From an uncultured Roseivirga sp. (lineage in GTDB: Bacteria > Bacteroidota > Bacteroidia > Cytophagales > Cyclobacteriaceae): a DNA stretch of 64,000 nucleotides. Under the pieces are notes generated by a model that was not told where the DNA came from, did not search any database, and saw nothing but the letters and a program-made list of their open reading frames with translations. Each line of letters starts with the position of its first letter. The first letter of the stretch is position 1. Shown here piece by piece: positions 37,081 through 46,293 of the stretch. The stretch spans positions 248,001 to 312,000 of the forward strand of contig CANLOY010000004.1 of assembly GCA_947493005.1 (NCBI GenBank), written 5' to 3'. The translations under genes and the position numbers were made by a program.

Positions 37081-38154
37081 ATGGCTTTAATTAATTTTGG
37101 TGGAGTAGAAGAAAACGTCATCACAAGAGACGAATTTCCACTGGCAAAAGCACAAGAAGTATTGGCAAATGAAACCGTAGCAATCATAGGCTATGGTGTA
37201 CAGGGGCCAGGACAATCACTTAATCTAAAAGACAACGGTATCAAAGTAATCGTTGGCCAACGTCAGGAATCTAAAACATGGGACAAGGCAATTGCTGATG
37301 GCTGGGATCCAGGTGTGACTCTTTTTCCAATAGAAGAAGCACTGGAAAGAGCTACAATTGTTTGTTACCTTTTGTCTGATGCTGCTCAGATTCAGCTTTG
37401 GCCAACTGTCAAGAAACACCTTACCCCTGGAAAAATGCTCTACTTCTCTCATGGATTTGGCGTGGCTTATTCAGAGAAAACAGGTATTGTACCTCCGGCA
37501 GACGTAGATGTAGCCTTAGTAGCACCAAAGGGATCAGGAACCAGCTTAAGAAGGCTTTTCCTTGAAGGAAAGGGGCTGAATTCATCTTTTGCAATACTTC
37601 AGGATGCCACGGGAAAGGCGAAAGACAGAATTGTTTCTTTAGGAATAGGAGTAGGCTCAGGTTACCTTTTCGAAACCACTTTTATCAAGGAAGTAACTTC
37701 TGATTTAACAGGAGAGAGAGGTACACTTATGGGAGCTATTCAGGGGCTGTTTAGAGCACAATACGAAGTATTGAGAGCCAATGGACATTCTCCATCAGAA
37801 GCTTTTAACGAAACTGTAGAAGAAGCTACTCAGTCTTTGTATCCATTGGTTGCCGAAAATGGAATGGATTGGATGTACGCCAATTGTTCAACTACCGCAC
37901 AGCGAGGAGCATTGGATTGGAAAGACAAGTTTTACGCAGCTACCAAGCCGGTTTTCGAAGACCTTTATGCTTCAGTATTGGCAGGTACAGAGGCGCAAAG
38001 ATCAATTGATTCTAATTCTCAAGCTGATTACAGAGAGAAGTTACAAGAAGAATTGGATGAACTTCACAACTCAGAAATGTGGAGAGCAGGAAAGGCAGTC
38101 AGGGCTTTAAGACCCGAAAATGCACCCGCATTAAAAGAAGAGGAACTAGTTTAG
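37081..38154 (+). CDS. ilvC: Ketol-acid reductoisomerase
   Basis: Mg2+/NADPH enzyme, second common step. It is 357 aa, near the class I length. The Rossmann motif is VAIIGYGVQGPGQSLNLKDNG; the cofactor loop VGQRQESKTW has Arg and Ser as expected for NADPH preference. VALVAPKGSGTSLRRLFLEG and the metal-binding helix residues DLTGERGTLMGAIQG are present. ilvN is 18 bp upstream and ilvA 68 bp downstream. Confidence 0.96.
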   Translation: MALINFGGVEENVITRDEFPLAKAQEVLANETVAIIGYGVQGPGQSLNLKDNGIKVIVGQRQESKTWDKAIADGWDPGVTLFPIEEALERATIVCYLLSDAAQIQLWPTVKKHLTPGKMLYFSHGFGVAYSEKTGIVPPADVDVALVAPKGSGTSLRRLFLEGKGLNSSFAILQDATGKAKDRIVSLGIGVGSGYLFETTFIKEVTSDLTGERGTLMGAIQGLFRAQYEVLRANGHSPSEAFNETVEEATQSLYPLVAENGMDWMYANCSTTAQRGALDWKDKFYAATKPVFEDLYASVLAGTEAQRSIDSNSQADYREKLQEELDELHNSEMWRAGKAVRALRPENAPALKEEELV

Positions 38155-38222
38155 ATTCACTGAAAACGTCATTGTAAGTAGCGTATGAGTTTTTCTACAA
38201 CACTTGCAATGGCGTAACCATT

Positions 38223-39485
38223 ATGAAAACAACGACTGATTACATACCGGAATTAAAGGATATAGAAGCTGCTGCAAAGAGGTTGGAGGGTGTGGTGACA
38301 CATACGCCATTAATGAAAAACCTGACCTTCTCTGATAGGTACAGTGCCAATGTGGGCTTCAAAAGAGAAGACCTACAAGTGGTGAGATCCTATAAGATTC
38401 GTGGAGCGTATAATAAAATATGCCAGCTTACAGCCGAAAAGAGGTCTGCTGGTGTGGTATGCGCAAGTGCAGGAAATCACGCCCAAGGTGTTGCTTATTC
38501 ATGTAATCAGTTGGGGGTTCAGGCTACCATTTTTATGCCTGCACCAACACCAAAACAAAAGATAGATCAGGTCAGGTTTTTCGGTAAAGAAAACGTGGAA
38601 GTAGTGCTTCTTGGAGATACTTTCGATGATGCATATCACCTGGCAAGAGAATATTCAGTAAAAAATAGAAGTGAATTTATTCATCCGTTTGATAACGAGG
38701 AAGTTATTGAGGGACAAGGGACCATTGGAATAGAGGTTCTGAAGGATACAACAAGCGTTATTGATTACCTGTTTCTTCCTGTTGGTGGTGGAGGACTTGC
38801 TGCAGGAGTTTCTAGCGTTTTTAAGCTATTAAGTCCAGATACAAAAATTATCGGTGTGGAACCGGCTGGTGCCCCGGCAATGAAAAGTTCTCTTGAAGCT
38901 GGTGAAAATCTTAAACTCAATGAAATCGACAAGTTTGTGGATGGTGCCGCTGTCCAAAGGGTTGGAGATAAAACATTTCAGATTTGCAGGCACTCAATTG
39001 ACAAAGTGGTAACTGTTCCGGAAGGCTTGGTTTGCTCTACTATGCTTGACCTCTACAACAGAGATGCTATTGTAGTAGAGCCGGCAGGCGCTTTAAGCCT
39101 TGCAGCCTTAGATCAGTTCAGAGATGAAATCAAAGGTAAGAATGTGGTCTGTGTGCTTTCAGGGAGTAACAACGATATTTCCAGAACAGAGGAGATTAGA
39201 GAGCGTTCATTGCTCTATGAAGGTCTGAAGCATTTCTTTATTGTTCGTTTTCCTCAACGAGCAGGCGCACTAAAAGAATTTCTGGTTGAGGTATTGGGGC
39301 CCAATGATGATATCGTTCATTTTGAATATACCAAGAAGACATCTCGCGAAAAGGGGCCGGCTGTAATCGGAATTGAACATCAATCCAAAGAAGACTTTGA
39401 GCCACTCATGGAGCGTATGAAGGAGAAGAACTTCAATATTGAGTATCTCAACGAGAATTCAGACCTATTCAGCTATATCGTCTGA
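38223..39485 (+). CDS. ilvA: Threonine ammonia-lyase (threonine deaminase)
   Basis: PLP enzyme turning threonine into 2-oxobutyrate, the link from the thr to the isoleucine branch of this operon. It is 420 aa. The PLP lysine is in VVRSYKIRGAYNK, with the GGGGLAAG phosphate loop (VGGGGLAAGVSSV) and the SGSNND segment. The last 90 residues (FIVRFPQRAGALKEFLVEVLG and on) form a single ACT-like regulatory domain, so isoleucine inhibition is plausible; E. coli IlvA has two such subdomains. Confidence 0.95.
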   Translation: MKTTTDYIPELKDIEAAAKRLEGVVTHTPLMKNLTFSDRYSANVGFKREDLQVVRSYKIRGAYNKICQLTAEKRSAGVVCASAGNHAQGVAYSCNQLGVQATIFMPAPTPKQKIDQVRFFGKENVEVVLLGDTFDDAYHLAREYSVKNRSEFIHPFDNEEVIEGQGTIGIEVLKDTTSVIDYLFLPVGGGGLAAGVSSVFKLLSPDTKIIGVEPAGAPAMKSSLEAGENLKLNEIDKFVDGAAVQRVGDKTFQICRHSIDKVVTVPEGLVCSTMLDLYNRDAIVVEPAGALSLAALDQFRDEIKGKNVVCVLSGSNNDISRTEEIRERSLLYEGLKHFFIVRFPQRAGALKEFLVEVLGPNDDIVHFEYTKKTSREKGPAVIGIEHQSKEDFEPLMERMKEKNFNIEYLNENSDLFSYIV

Positions 39486-39571
39486 TTAATCAATAATTTA
39501 GAATTTACTGAACACACTTAACCTCAAGCAACTCTAAGAGATGCTTGCAGGTTACTTATAACCCTTAGGAA

Positions 39572-42004
39572 ATGAAGGTATTGAAATTTGGAGGGACTTC
39601 TGTAGGAAGTCCTGAAGCCATAAGAAAGGTTGGGGACATTGTAAAAAAATCAAGTGAGCAAGAGCAGCTTATTGTAGTTGTTTCGGCTGTGGGAGGAGTA
39701 ACCAATCGATTGGTTTCACTTGGTCTATTGGCTGAGCAGGGAGATACTCAATATGAATCACTGCTTAAAACACTGGAACAGGAACATTTAGATATTCACA
39801 GTCAACTGATTAACAAAGGTGATCAATCTGAGATTACCAATATTTTCAGGCAACTGAGAGAGGTTTGTAAGGGAGTTTTCTTGTTGAAAGAACTCACGCC
39901 TAGGACAAGTGATTATATACATAGTTGTGGTGAACTTTTGTCGGCTTATATCGTGTCACAATATCTTGAGTATTTGAATGTAGCAGTTGGGCTTTATGAT
40001 TCCAGAGCATTCTTATTCACTGATAAGCAGTTTGGAAATGCTCAGATACAATGGAGCGAAACCAAATGTGCTTTGGAGAAGGTGCAAAGTGAGTTCAAGC
40101 GAGTTAGCTTGTTTCCAGGTTTTATTGCTTCTACTAGCGATAACGAGACATCGACCCTTGGGCGTGGAGGCTCTGATTATACTGCTTCTTTATTGGCAAA
40201 TATCCTTAAAGCAAGTTCACTTGAAATCTGGACAGATGTTAATGGCTTAATGACGGCAGACCCCAGATTAGTGAGAAATGCGAGATTATTGGAACATGTG
40301 TCTTATGAAGAAGCATTGGAGTTGTCTCATTTTGGAGCGAAAGTACTTTACCCTCCAAGCATACAACCAGCTCTGGATTCTGGAATTCCAATTCATATTA
40401 GGAATACATTCGATCCACAAGGTTCAACAACGGAAGTGACCAGAGGAGGAAGTGAAGAAGTTGGATTGATCAGTGGTATATCAAGTATCAGAGAAGTCGC
40501 AATGATTAATCTGTCGGGAAACAGTATGGTTGGAATTCCTAAGTTCTCCTTCAGGTTATTCCGAACACTTTCCGAAGCAAAAATCAATGTAATTCTGATT
40601 ACCCAAGCATCTTCTGAGCATTCCATAAGCGTATGTATTGCTTCTGTTGATGCTCAAGAAGCCCTGTATGCGGTGGAGCAAGAGTTTCAGGTAGAAATTG
40701 ATATGCATAAAATTGATCCTGTTATTGTAGATCAGAATCTGAGTATTATTGCTTTGGTAGGTTCCAATATGAGAGATCAGGTTGGTGTTTCAGGAAGGAT
40801 GTTTGATACGCTAGGTGCTAATGGTATCAGTGTTAAAGCCATCGCTCAAGGATCATCGGAGCGTAATATTTCGGCAGTTATTCCTCAGTACGACCTTAAA
40901 AAAGCATTGAATACACTTCATGAAAACTTCTTTTTATCCGAACTCAAAAGAGTTAACCTCTTTGTAGTGGGGGTTGGCAATGTGGGAAAGGCTTTTCTTG
41001 AGCAGGTAAGAAATCAACAAAAGTACCTTGTTGAAGACCACAACCTAAATCTTCAGGTTATTGGAATAGCTAATTCACGGCAATGTATTTTCAATGAAGA
41101 GGGTATTGACCTTGTAAACTGGGCACTTGATCTTGAGAAGGGAGAGAGGTGTAATATCAATGAATTCGTTTCCAAAATGGATACTATGAATATGCGAAAC
41201 AGTGTATTTATTGACATTACGGCATCTCATGATATTGCCAAGGTTTACAATCAAGTACTTCGTAAAAGTATTTCGGTAGTTACACCTAACAAAATTGCAG
41301 CTACAAGGGAAATCAACGAATATCGAAAACTGAAGCAAACGGCAAGAAAGTATAAGAGTCAGTTTCTTTTCGAAACCAATGTGGCAGCAGGGCTTCCTGT
41401 ATTATCAACACTAAGTGATCTGATCCGATCAGGTGATAAAGTACACAAAATTGAGGCCGTGTTGAGCGGCACCCTGAATTACATTTTCAATAATTATAAT
41501 GGTTCAAAGTTGTTTAGCGAGGTAATCAAAGAAGCGAAGCAATTAGGTTTGACTGAACCTGATCCAAGGCTTGATCTTTCTGGAGAAGATGTAATGCGAA
41601 AACTACTCATTTTGATGAGAGAAAGTGGCTTGGAAACGGAAATGGATAATATTTCACTGAAACCGTTTTTGCCAGATGCGTGTCAGAATAGTACAAGTCT
41701 GGATTCTTTCTATGACCAGCTTGATTCATCTGAAGACTATTTTAAAGCACTCTATTCAGTTGCCAAGGAAAAGAATACGCAACTTAGGGTTGTAGCTAGT
41801 TATTCTAGTGAAGGTGCTTTTGTGGCTTTGAAAGAGGTGCCAGTAGAGCATCCGTTCTACTTTTTGGAAGGCAAGGATAATATTGTGCTTTTCGAAACTG
41901 ATCGCTATAAAGAACAGCCGTTGGTAATCAAGGGAGCAGGAGCAGGAGCAGAGGTAACAGCTTCGGGTATCTTTGCTGATGTGCTAAAATTGGTGAACCA
42001 GTAG
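39572..42004 (+). CDS. thrA: Bifunctional aspartokinase / homoserine dehydrogenase
   Basis: First and third steps from aspartate to threonine in one 810-aa chain. The kinase starts MKVLKFGGTSVGSPEAI and includes GFIASTSDNETSTLGRGGSDYTASLLA. Two ACT domains lie around 300-460 (SIIALVGSNMRDQVGVSGRMF). The dehydrogenase starts near 465 (LFVVGVGNVGKAFLEQV), with NVAAGLPVLSTLSDLIRSGD and LSGTLNYIFNNY. The whole is in E. coli ThrA order. ilvA is 86 bp upstream and thrB follows closely, so it belongs to the same operon. Confidence 0.96.
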   Translation: MKVLKFGGTSVGSPEAIRKVGDIVKKSSEQEQLIVVVSAVGGVTNRLVSLGLLAEQGDTQYESLLKTLEQEHLDIHSQLINKGDQSEITNIFRQLREVCKGVFLLKELTPRTSDYIHSCGELLSAYIVSQYLEYLNVAVGLYDSRAFLFTDKQFGNAQIQWSETKCALEKVQSEFKRVSLFPGFIASTSDNETSTLGRGGSDYTASLLANILKASSLEIWTDVNGLMTADPRLVRNARLLEHVSYEEALELSHFGAKVLYPPSIQPALDSGIPIHIRNTFDPQGSTTEVTRGGSEEVGLISGISSIREVAMINLSGNSMVGIPKFSFRLFRTLSEAKINVILITQASSEHSISVCIASVDAQEALYAVEQEFQVEIDMHKIDPVIVDQNLSIIALVGSNMRDQVGVSGRMFDTLGANGISVKAIAQGSSERNISAVIPQYDLKKALNTLHENFFLSELKRVNLFVVGVGNVGKAFLEQVRNQQKYLVEDHNLNLQVIGIANSRQCIFNEEGIDLVNWALDLEKGERCNINEFVSKMDTMNMRNSVFIDITASHDIAKVYNQVLRKSISVVTPNKIAATREINEYRKLKQTARKYKSQFLFETNVAAGLPVLSTLSDLIRSGDKVHKIEAVLSGTLNYIFNNYNGSKLFSEVIKEAKQLGLTEPDPRLDLSGEDVMRKLLILMRESGLETEMDNISLKPFLPDACQNSTSLDSFYDQLDSSEDYFKALYSVAKEKNTQLRVVASYSSEGAFVALKEVPVEHPFYFLEGKDNIVLFETDRYKEQPLVIKGAGAGAEVTASGIFADVLKLVNQ

Positions 42005-42027
42005 GGCTTTAATTTAATTATATATTG

Positions 42028-42957
42028 ATGAGTGCAATGTTAAAATCAGTAACGGTTTTTGCTCCAGCTTCGATAAGCAATGTTGGACCAGGCTTTGATG
42101 TGCTTGGATTTGCTATTGAGGGTATGGGAGATAAGATTACTTTATCTCACAGAACTGATGCTGAATATGTAATTGAAGCTTTGGGTGCTGAATTACCTCT
42201 TGATCCAAAGAGGAATGTAGCGACTGTAGCTTTAAAGTCCTTTTGTGATAGCTTAGGGCATAAAGGGGGCTTTGATATAACGATTGAAAAGAACTTCAAA
42301 CCAGGAAGCGGCTTGGGATCTTCAGCTTCTAGTGCAGCAGGAACTGTTTTTGCCGCGAATGAGCTACTTGGAAAAGAGTATCCAAAAACTCAACTTATTG
42401 GTTATGCCATAGATGGTGAAGCGGTGGCTTCGGGCAACAGGCATGGAGATAACATTGTTCCATGTATGTTAGGAGGTTTTGTGGGGGTTAAGGCTTGCGA
42501 TCCATTTGAAGGATTTAGTTTAAACTACCCAGAAGACCTGAAAGTACTGATCATCTTTCCGGATGTACCTATTAAAACTTCGGAGGCAAGACAGATACTC
42601 CCTGAACAAATATCAATGACCAGTGGAATTCAGCAGGCGGCTAATATGGCCGGTCTGATAAAGGGTATGACTGAAGGCGACTACGACCTGATCAGATCTT
42701 CGCTCAAAGATAATTTTGCTCAACCCTTTAGAAAAACGCTTATTCCAATGTATGATCAGGTAGAAGAAGTGGTGATGGCCTCAGGCGCATCAGGTTTTAA
42801 TATTTCAGGTTCTGGCCCAACAATGTTTGCCTTTTTTAGAGAGGGGGACGAACAGAGTGCTTTAAAGGGAAAGATTAACCAGTTATATCATTCAGAAGGA
42901 ATTAAGGTGCAACTCCATGAAAGTACAGTTAATAAAAATGGAGTGGAACTCCTATAA
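42028..42957 (+). CDS. thrB: Homoserine kinase
   Basis: GHMP kinase phosphorylating homoserine. About 309 aa, with the substrate site VFAPASISNVGPGFDVLGFAI, the ATP-binding PGSGLGSSASSAAG and the C-terminal SGASGFNISGSGPTMFAF. I take ATG 42028; a TTG just before it and an ATG at 42037 are alternatives. It is 23 bp after thrA and 20 bp before thrC. Confidence 0.95.
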   Translation: MSAMLKSVTVFAPASISNVGPGFDVLGFAIEGMGDKITLSHRTDAEYVIEALGAELPLDPKRNVATVALKSFCDSLGHKGGFDITIEKNFKPGSGLGSSASSAAGTVFAANELLGKEYPKTQLIGYAIDGEAVASGNRHGDNIVPCMLGGFVGVKACDPFEGFSLNYPEDLKVLIIFPDVPIKTSEARQILPEQISMTSGIQQAANMAGLIKGMTEGDYDLIRSSLKDNFAQPFRKTLIPMYDQVEEVVMASGASGFNISGSGPTMFAFFREGDEQSALKGKINQLYHSEGIKVQLHESTVNKNGVELL

Positions 42958-42977
42958 TATAGAGCCAGTTTTGAATA

Positions 42978-44258
42978 GTGAAGTATTTTAGTACAAATAG
43001 GAAATCCCCAATTGTCAGTTTTAAAGAGGCTGTAATTAATAGCTTGCCAGACGATAATGGATTGTACTTTCCCGACCATATTCCAGTATTAGATGTAAAG
43101 AAGATTGCCGAATTACGCAATGCAACTCTACCGGAAATTGGTTTTGAAATAATGGAGCCATTTGTGGTTCCTGATCTTACAAAAGATCAATTACAAACAA
43201 TTCTTGCAGATACATTGAATTTTGAAATCCCACTGGTAGAGGTTGAGAAAGATATCTTTAGTCTTGAGCTTTTTCATGGGCCTACTTATGCCTTTAAAGA
43301 CGTAGGAGCAAGGTTTTTAGCACGTTGCCTTGCAGAGTTCTCAAAAGATCAGAACAGAGAATCCACAATCCTTGTAGCCACTTCTGGTGATACTGGAGGA
43401 GCAGTGGCTAATGGGTTTTACGGAGTGGAAGGAGTGAGGGTAGTTATTCTATATCCTTCTGGCAAAGTAAGCGAGTTACAGGAGAAACAGTTGACTACGT
43501 TAGGAGGAAACATCACCGCTTTGGAAGTAGAAAGTGATTTTGACGATTGCCAACGCATGGTGAAAGAGGCTTTTCTTGACAAGGAGTTAAACAGAAGTTT
43601 TAACCTCACTTCTGCCAACTCAATTAACATAGCCCGATGGATGCCACAATCTATTTACTATGCATGGATGTGTAGCCAAATGGACTTTCCCGAAAATTCA
43701 TTGATTGCCGTACCGAGTGGAAATTACGGAAATGTAACAGCTGGTATGCTGGCAAAGCGTATGGGCTTTCCTCTGGGGAAGTTCCTGGTTTGCTCCAATG
43801 AGAATGATGTGGTTCCCAGATATCTTGAAAGCTGCCAATATTCACCATCTAAGACAATTCCGACCTATGCCAATGCCATGGATGTGAGTGACCCGAGTAA
43901 CTTTCCAAGAATGCAAGAGCTCTACCATCATTCTTTTGATAGCCTTTCAAATGATGTGCAAGGATTTAGTCTCAGAGATATGGATATCCTTGAAACCATT
44001 AACAGATGCAATGAAAGCAACAATTATCTTTTAGATCCACATGGAGCAATTGGTTATGCAGGACTCAAGAAGCATTTGAAGGAAGGGCAAAAAGGAATCT
44101 TCCTTGAAACTGCTCATCCAATTAAATTTAAGCCAACTATGGAACTTGCTTTAGGCAAGGAGTTGGAAGAACCTGTTTTTGTTGAGGATTTAATGAGTAG
44201 GGAGAAGAAGTCTGTTCAAGTTGGTAGTACTCTTGAAGGTCTAATTGAAGTTCTATAA
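42978..44258 (+). CDS. thrC: Threonine synthase
   Basis: PLP enzyme, last step of threonine synthesis. It is 426 aa and starts at GTG 42978 (KYFSTNRKSPIVSFKEAVI); no ATG is near. The PLP lysine is in GPTYAFKDVGARF, and VATSGDTGGAVANGFYG follows. The C-terminus contains DPHGAIGYAGLKKHL and FLETAHPIKF, typical of the long (E. coli-like) class. It is the last gene of the operon; no clear terminator lies in the 5-bp gap to the convergent next gene. Confidence 0.95.
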   Translation: MKYFSTNRKSPIVSFKEAVINSLPDDNGLYFPDHIPVLDVKKIAELRNATLPEIGFEIMEPFVVPDLTKDQLQTILADTLNFEIPLVEVEKDIFSLELFHGPTYAFKDVGARFLARCLAEFSKDQNRESTILVATSGDTGGAVANGFYGVEGVRVVILYPSGKVSELQEKQLTTLGGNITALEVESDFDDCQRMVKEAFLDKELNRSFNLTSANSINIARWMPQSIYYAWMCSQMDFPENSLIAVPSGNYGNVTAGMLAKRMGFPLGKFLVCSNENDVVPRYLESCQYSPSKTIPTYANAMDVSDPSNFPRMQELYHHSFDSLSNDVQGFSLRDMDILETINRCNESNNYLLDPHGAIGYAGLKKHLKEGQKGIFLETAHPIKFKPTMELALGKELEEPVFVEDLMSREKKSVQVGSTLEGLIEVL

Positions 44259-44263
44259 TGGTT

Positions 44264-44605
44264 TTACTTAGGCTTCAAAGTAAGTACATATTCATAGGCC
44301 TCTTGTAAAAGCTCTCCTAATAGTTTTTTATCTGAATGCAGTTCTTCAGGAATCAATACATAACCCCTCATAAATGCTCCATGAGATTTATAAGGAGGTG
44401 TGTTATACTTTTTAGTAAAGGCTTCTCCAGATTCTTTTGAGAGTCTGAAGCCTATTTCTGCATCCTTATTCACCAATGAAAACATGTGCCCATTAGCTGA
44501 TGTGTAGGGCATGGTTTTTCCTTTTCTTTCAAATTGAGGGTTGGCAGCAACTACTTCATCAAGTATTGCGACTCTCTTGTTCCATAAGTCTTTATCTTCT
44601 GCCAT
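44264..44605 (-). CDS. Small protein resembling the TfoX N-terminal / YjbR-like group
   Basis: 113 aa, cytosolic. The layout (GKTMPYTSANGHMFSLVNKDAEIGFRLSKE, then GAFMRGYVLIPEELHSDKKLLGELLQEAYEYV) resembles the TfoX N-terminal fold, with its central strand pair and a final helix. The match is by eye and weak. It may be co-transcribed with the SRPBCC gene upstream (7-bp gap). Function unknown. Confidence 0.5.
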   Translation of the reverse strand: MAEDKDLWNKRVAILDEVVAANPQFERKGKTMPYTSANGHMFSLVNKDAEIGFRLSKESGEAFTKKYNTPPYKSHGAFMRGYVLIPEELHSDKKLLGELLQEAYEYVLTLKPK

Positions 44606-44612
44606 TACTAGA

Positions 44613-45053
44613 TTATTGTTTTTCTACAAAGGTTTTAAATTGCTTCATCCATTTTTCTACTTGTTTTCGATACATACTTGGGAATAGTATTGCCATAAGC
44701 TTTGGCATAAACCAGTTGATTCGTGTGTACTCTATTTCCATTTCGTATCGAGTTCTACTTTCATCTAATACAGTGAAGGTACACTTCATTGTATTGTCCA
44801 TGTGCTTATGATGATAGAACCCTTCGAAAGAATCTGGTAATTGGTTCAGAACTATGGTTTCTTTCAATTCCATACGGCCTTTGCCCATTTTATAGTACAT
44901 ATTTGAAACAGCTCCTGTTTGACCAGAAACTCCGCTGACAGGTTCTTTTTTAATGAAACCGTCTTGGTATTCCTTCAGATAATTAGGGTCAATCCAAAAC
45001 TGTGTGACTAGATCTCTTGGTTGATTAATGTCTATCGATACTTTAAAATTCAT
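44613..45053 (-). CDS. SRPBCC (START/Bet v 1-like) family protein
   Basis: 146 aa. The start FKVSIDINQPRDLVTQFWIDPNYLKEY and the strand pattern (GRMELKETIVLNQLPDSFEGFYHH, TRYEMEIEYTRI) followed by a long C-terminal helix fit the SRPBCC ligand-binding fold. No ligand can be inferred. It is part of a reverse-strand group of small genes located between thrC and leuA. Confidence 0.75.
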   Translation of the reverse strand: MNFKVSIDINQPRDLVTQFWIDPNYLKEYQDGFIKKEPVSGVSGQTGAVSNMYYKMGKGRMELKETIVLNQLPDSFEGFYHHKHMDNTMKCTFTVLDESRTRYEMEIEYTRINWFMPKLMAILFPSMYRKQVEKWMKQFKTFVEKQ

Positions 45054-45084
45054 ATTAACCTCAATTTGAATTGATTAATTTGTT

Positions 45085-45447
45085 TCAATAGAACTCTCCA
45101 AAATGCCACAATATACCAGAAGGGTCGTGCATGAAAACCTCTCGTCCCCAATCATTGTTGTGAATTTTTGAGAGCGTCACCCGATCATAAGTATTGTGAA
45201 GGTTTAGTTCTAACAACCTATTCCGATAATCATCTAAATCACTTACCTCTAAAAAGAGCATGGAATTATCAACCCAGTCCTTGACATAAGCATCTTGTAA
45301 ATAAAAACTTAAATGATCAATTCGAAAAAGTGACATGTTTGGAGAAACACGCGACTCCTCAAAACCAAGGTCATTGTAGAATTGTCGGGAAAGTTGAAAA
45401 TTCTTGGCGCCAATAAATGCTCGTATTGATTTTACATTATGTTCCAT
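45085..45447 (-). CDS. VOC (glyoxalase/bleomycin-resistance-like) family protein
   Basis: 120 aa from ATG at 45447 (MEHNVKSIRAFIGAKNFQLSRQFY); an upstream start at 45492 would add 15 residues unlike the family. Typical VOC elements are FYNDLGFEES, MLFLEVSDLDDYRNRL, and the ending EVFMHDPSGILWHFGEF, where His and Glu would be metal ligands. Single-domain VOC proteins act as dimers on varied small substrates; the specific one is unknown. Confidence 0.8.
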   Translation of the reverse strand: MEHNVKSIRAFIGAKNFQLSRQFYNDLGFEESRVSPNMSLFRIDHLSFYLQDAYVKDWVDNSMLFLEVSDLDDYRNRLLELNLHNTYDRVTLSKIHNNDWGREVFMHDPSGILWHFGEFY

Positions 45448-45555
45448 AATCGATAATGAAATTAATGCTTTGATCTTCCAAACAAAACTCAAATGTAAAA
45501 TATGAGAGGAACTGTTTAGGGTATTCTATATTTGAGTATTGATTAAACGGTTAAC

Positions 45556-46140
45556 TCAGTTCTTGATTAATTCTTCCACAAAGTTGTAAGATTCAATATT
45601 GAAACTTTTAAAGATGGAATTCTCAATGTATTGGATTTTATCTGTTGTGACACCAACAGTAGAAAGACTGTTAATCTGCCTTTTTCTAATCGATAAATAT
45701 GCCTGTAGACTAGTAAAAAGCCATGCAATTGCTAAGAAAGAAAAGCCAAGTTTAGCTACAAGCCCACCTTCAGCATAAACTGCGATGTAAAAACCTGAAA
45801 TACCGCTTAACAATATTGAAAGAAGATAGAGCTTACCTAAAGACCTGTGCAACTTAAGGTACCTGTTTCTAAACCTTCTGATAAATTGAGACCAGCCTGT
45901 TAGCAGTGCAATACCACCACAGTAGATATGTATATAAAAGAAGAGCGACCAGACTTGGTTTGAAGTGATGTTGTCTTGTTTCTGCGATAGTAAACCATTT
46001 TCAACTAAAACATCTGATGTAGCATAACCAAACGGATATAGTCCAATCCCAATTGCAAGGAATGCGAACGTGAACCATTTTAACCACTTTGTTAATTTTA
46101 TTAATTTGATGGTTGGCTGTAAATAAGACGGACAAATCTG
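45556..46140 (-). pseudogene. Broken DUF2306 membrane protein gene
   Basis: The reverse frame from 46140 reads as a DUF2306 protein: KLIKLTKWLKWFTFAFLAIG, SLFFYIHIYCGGIALLTGWSQF, HRSLGKLYLLSILLSGISGF, YAEGGLVAKLGFSFLAIAWL. There is no ATG, GTG or TTG before the first membrane helix; an ATC stands where the start Met would be expected (IKLIKLTKW). After IRKRQIN the normal C-terminus, with its EHxxWMxRSxA helix, is replaced by unrelated residues up to a stop. Both ends therefore look damaged. If real, the only start is an internal ATG at 45852. Confidence 0.6.
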
Positions 46141-46293
46141 TTGTTAAGTTGCTTATCGTAGTACCAAGCAATTATCCTTAAATTTTCTTCAAAACCAATT
46201 TTAATAATTTGTATAGAATGTTTCATTTTTAATAGTTGAACGAGAAGCAAAAAAGTACGACATTTATGCTGCAATCGTGAAAGTACTAACCTT

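Noticed and set aside
42888..43120. Two overlapping 63-codon reverse ORFs at the thrB/thrC junction
   Set aside because: They are antisense to well-supported coding sequence and have no upstream signals.
46103..46227. Reverse-strand ORF of 41 codons starting MKHSIQIIKIGFEENLR
   Set aside because: It overlaps the start of the broken DUF2306 gene, has no recognisable motif and only marginal coding character. It might be a real small gene, but the sequence alone does not support it.
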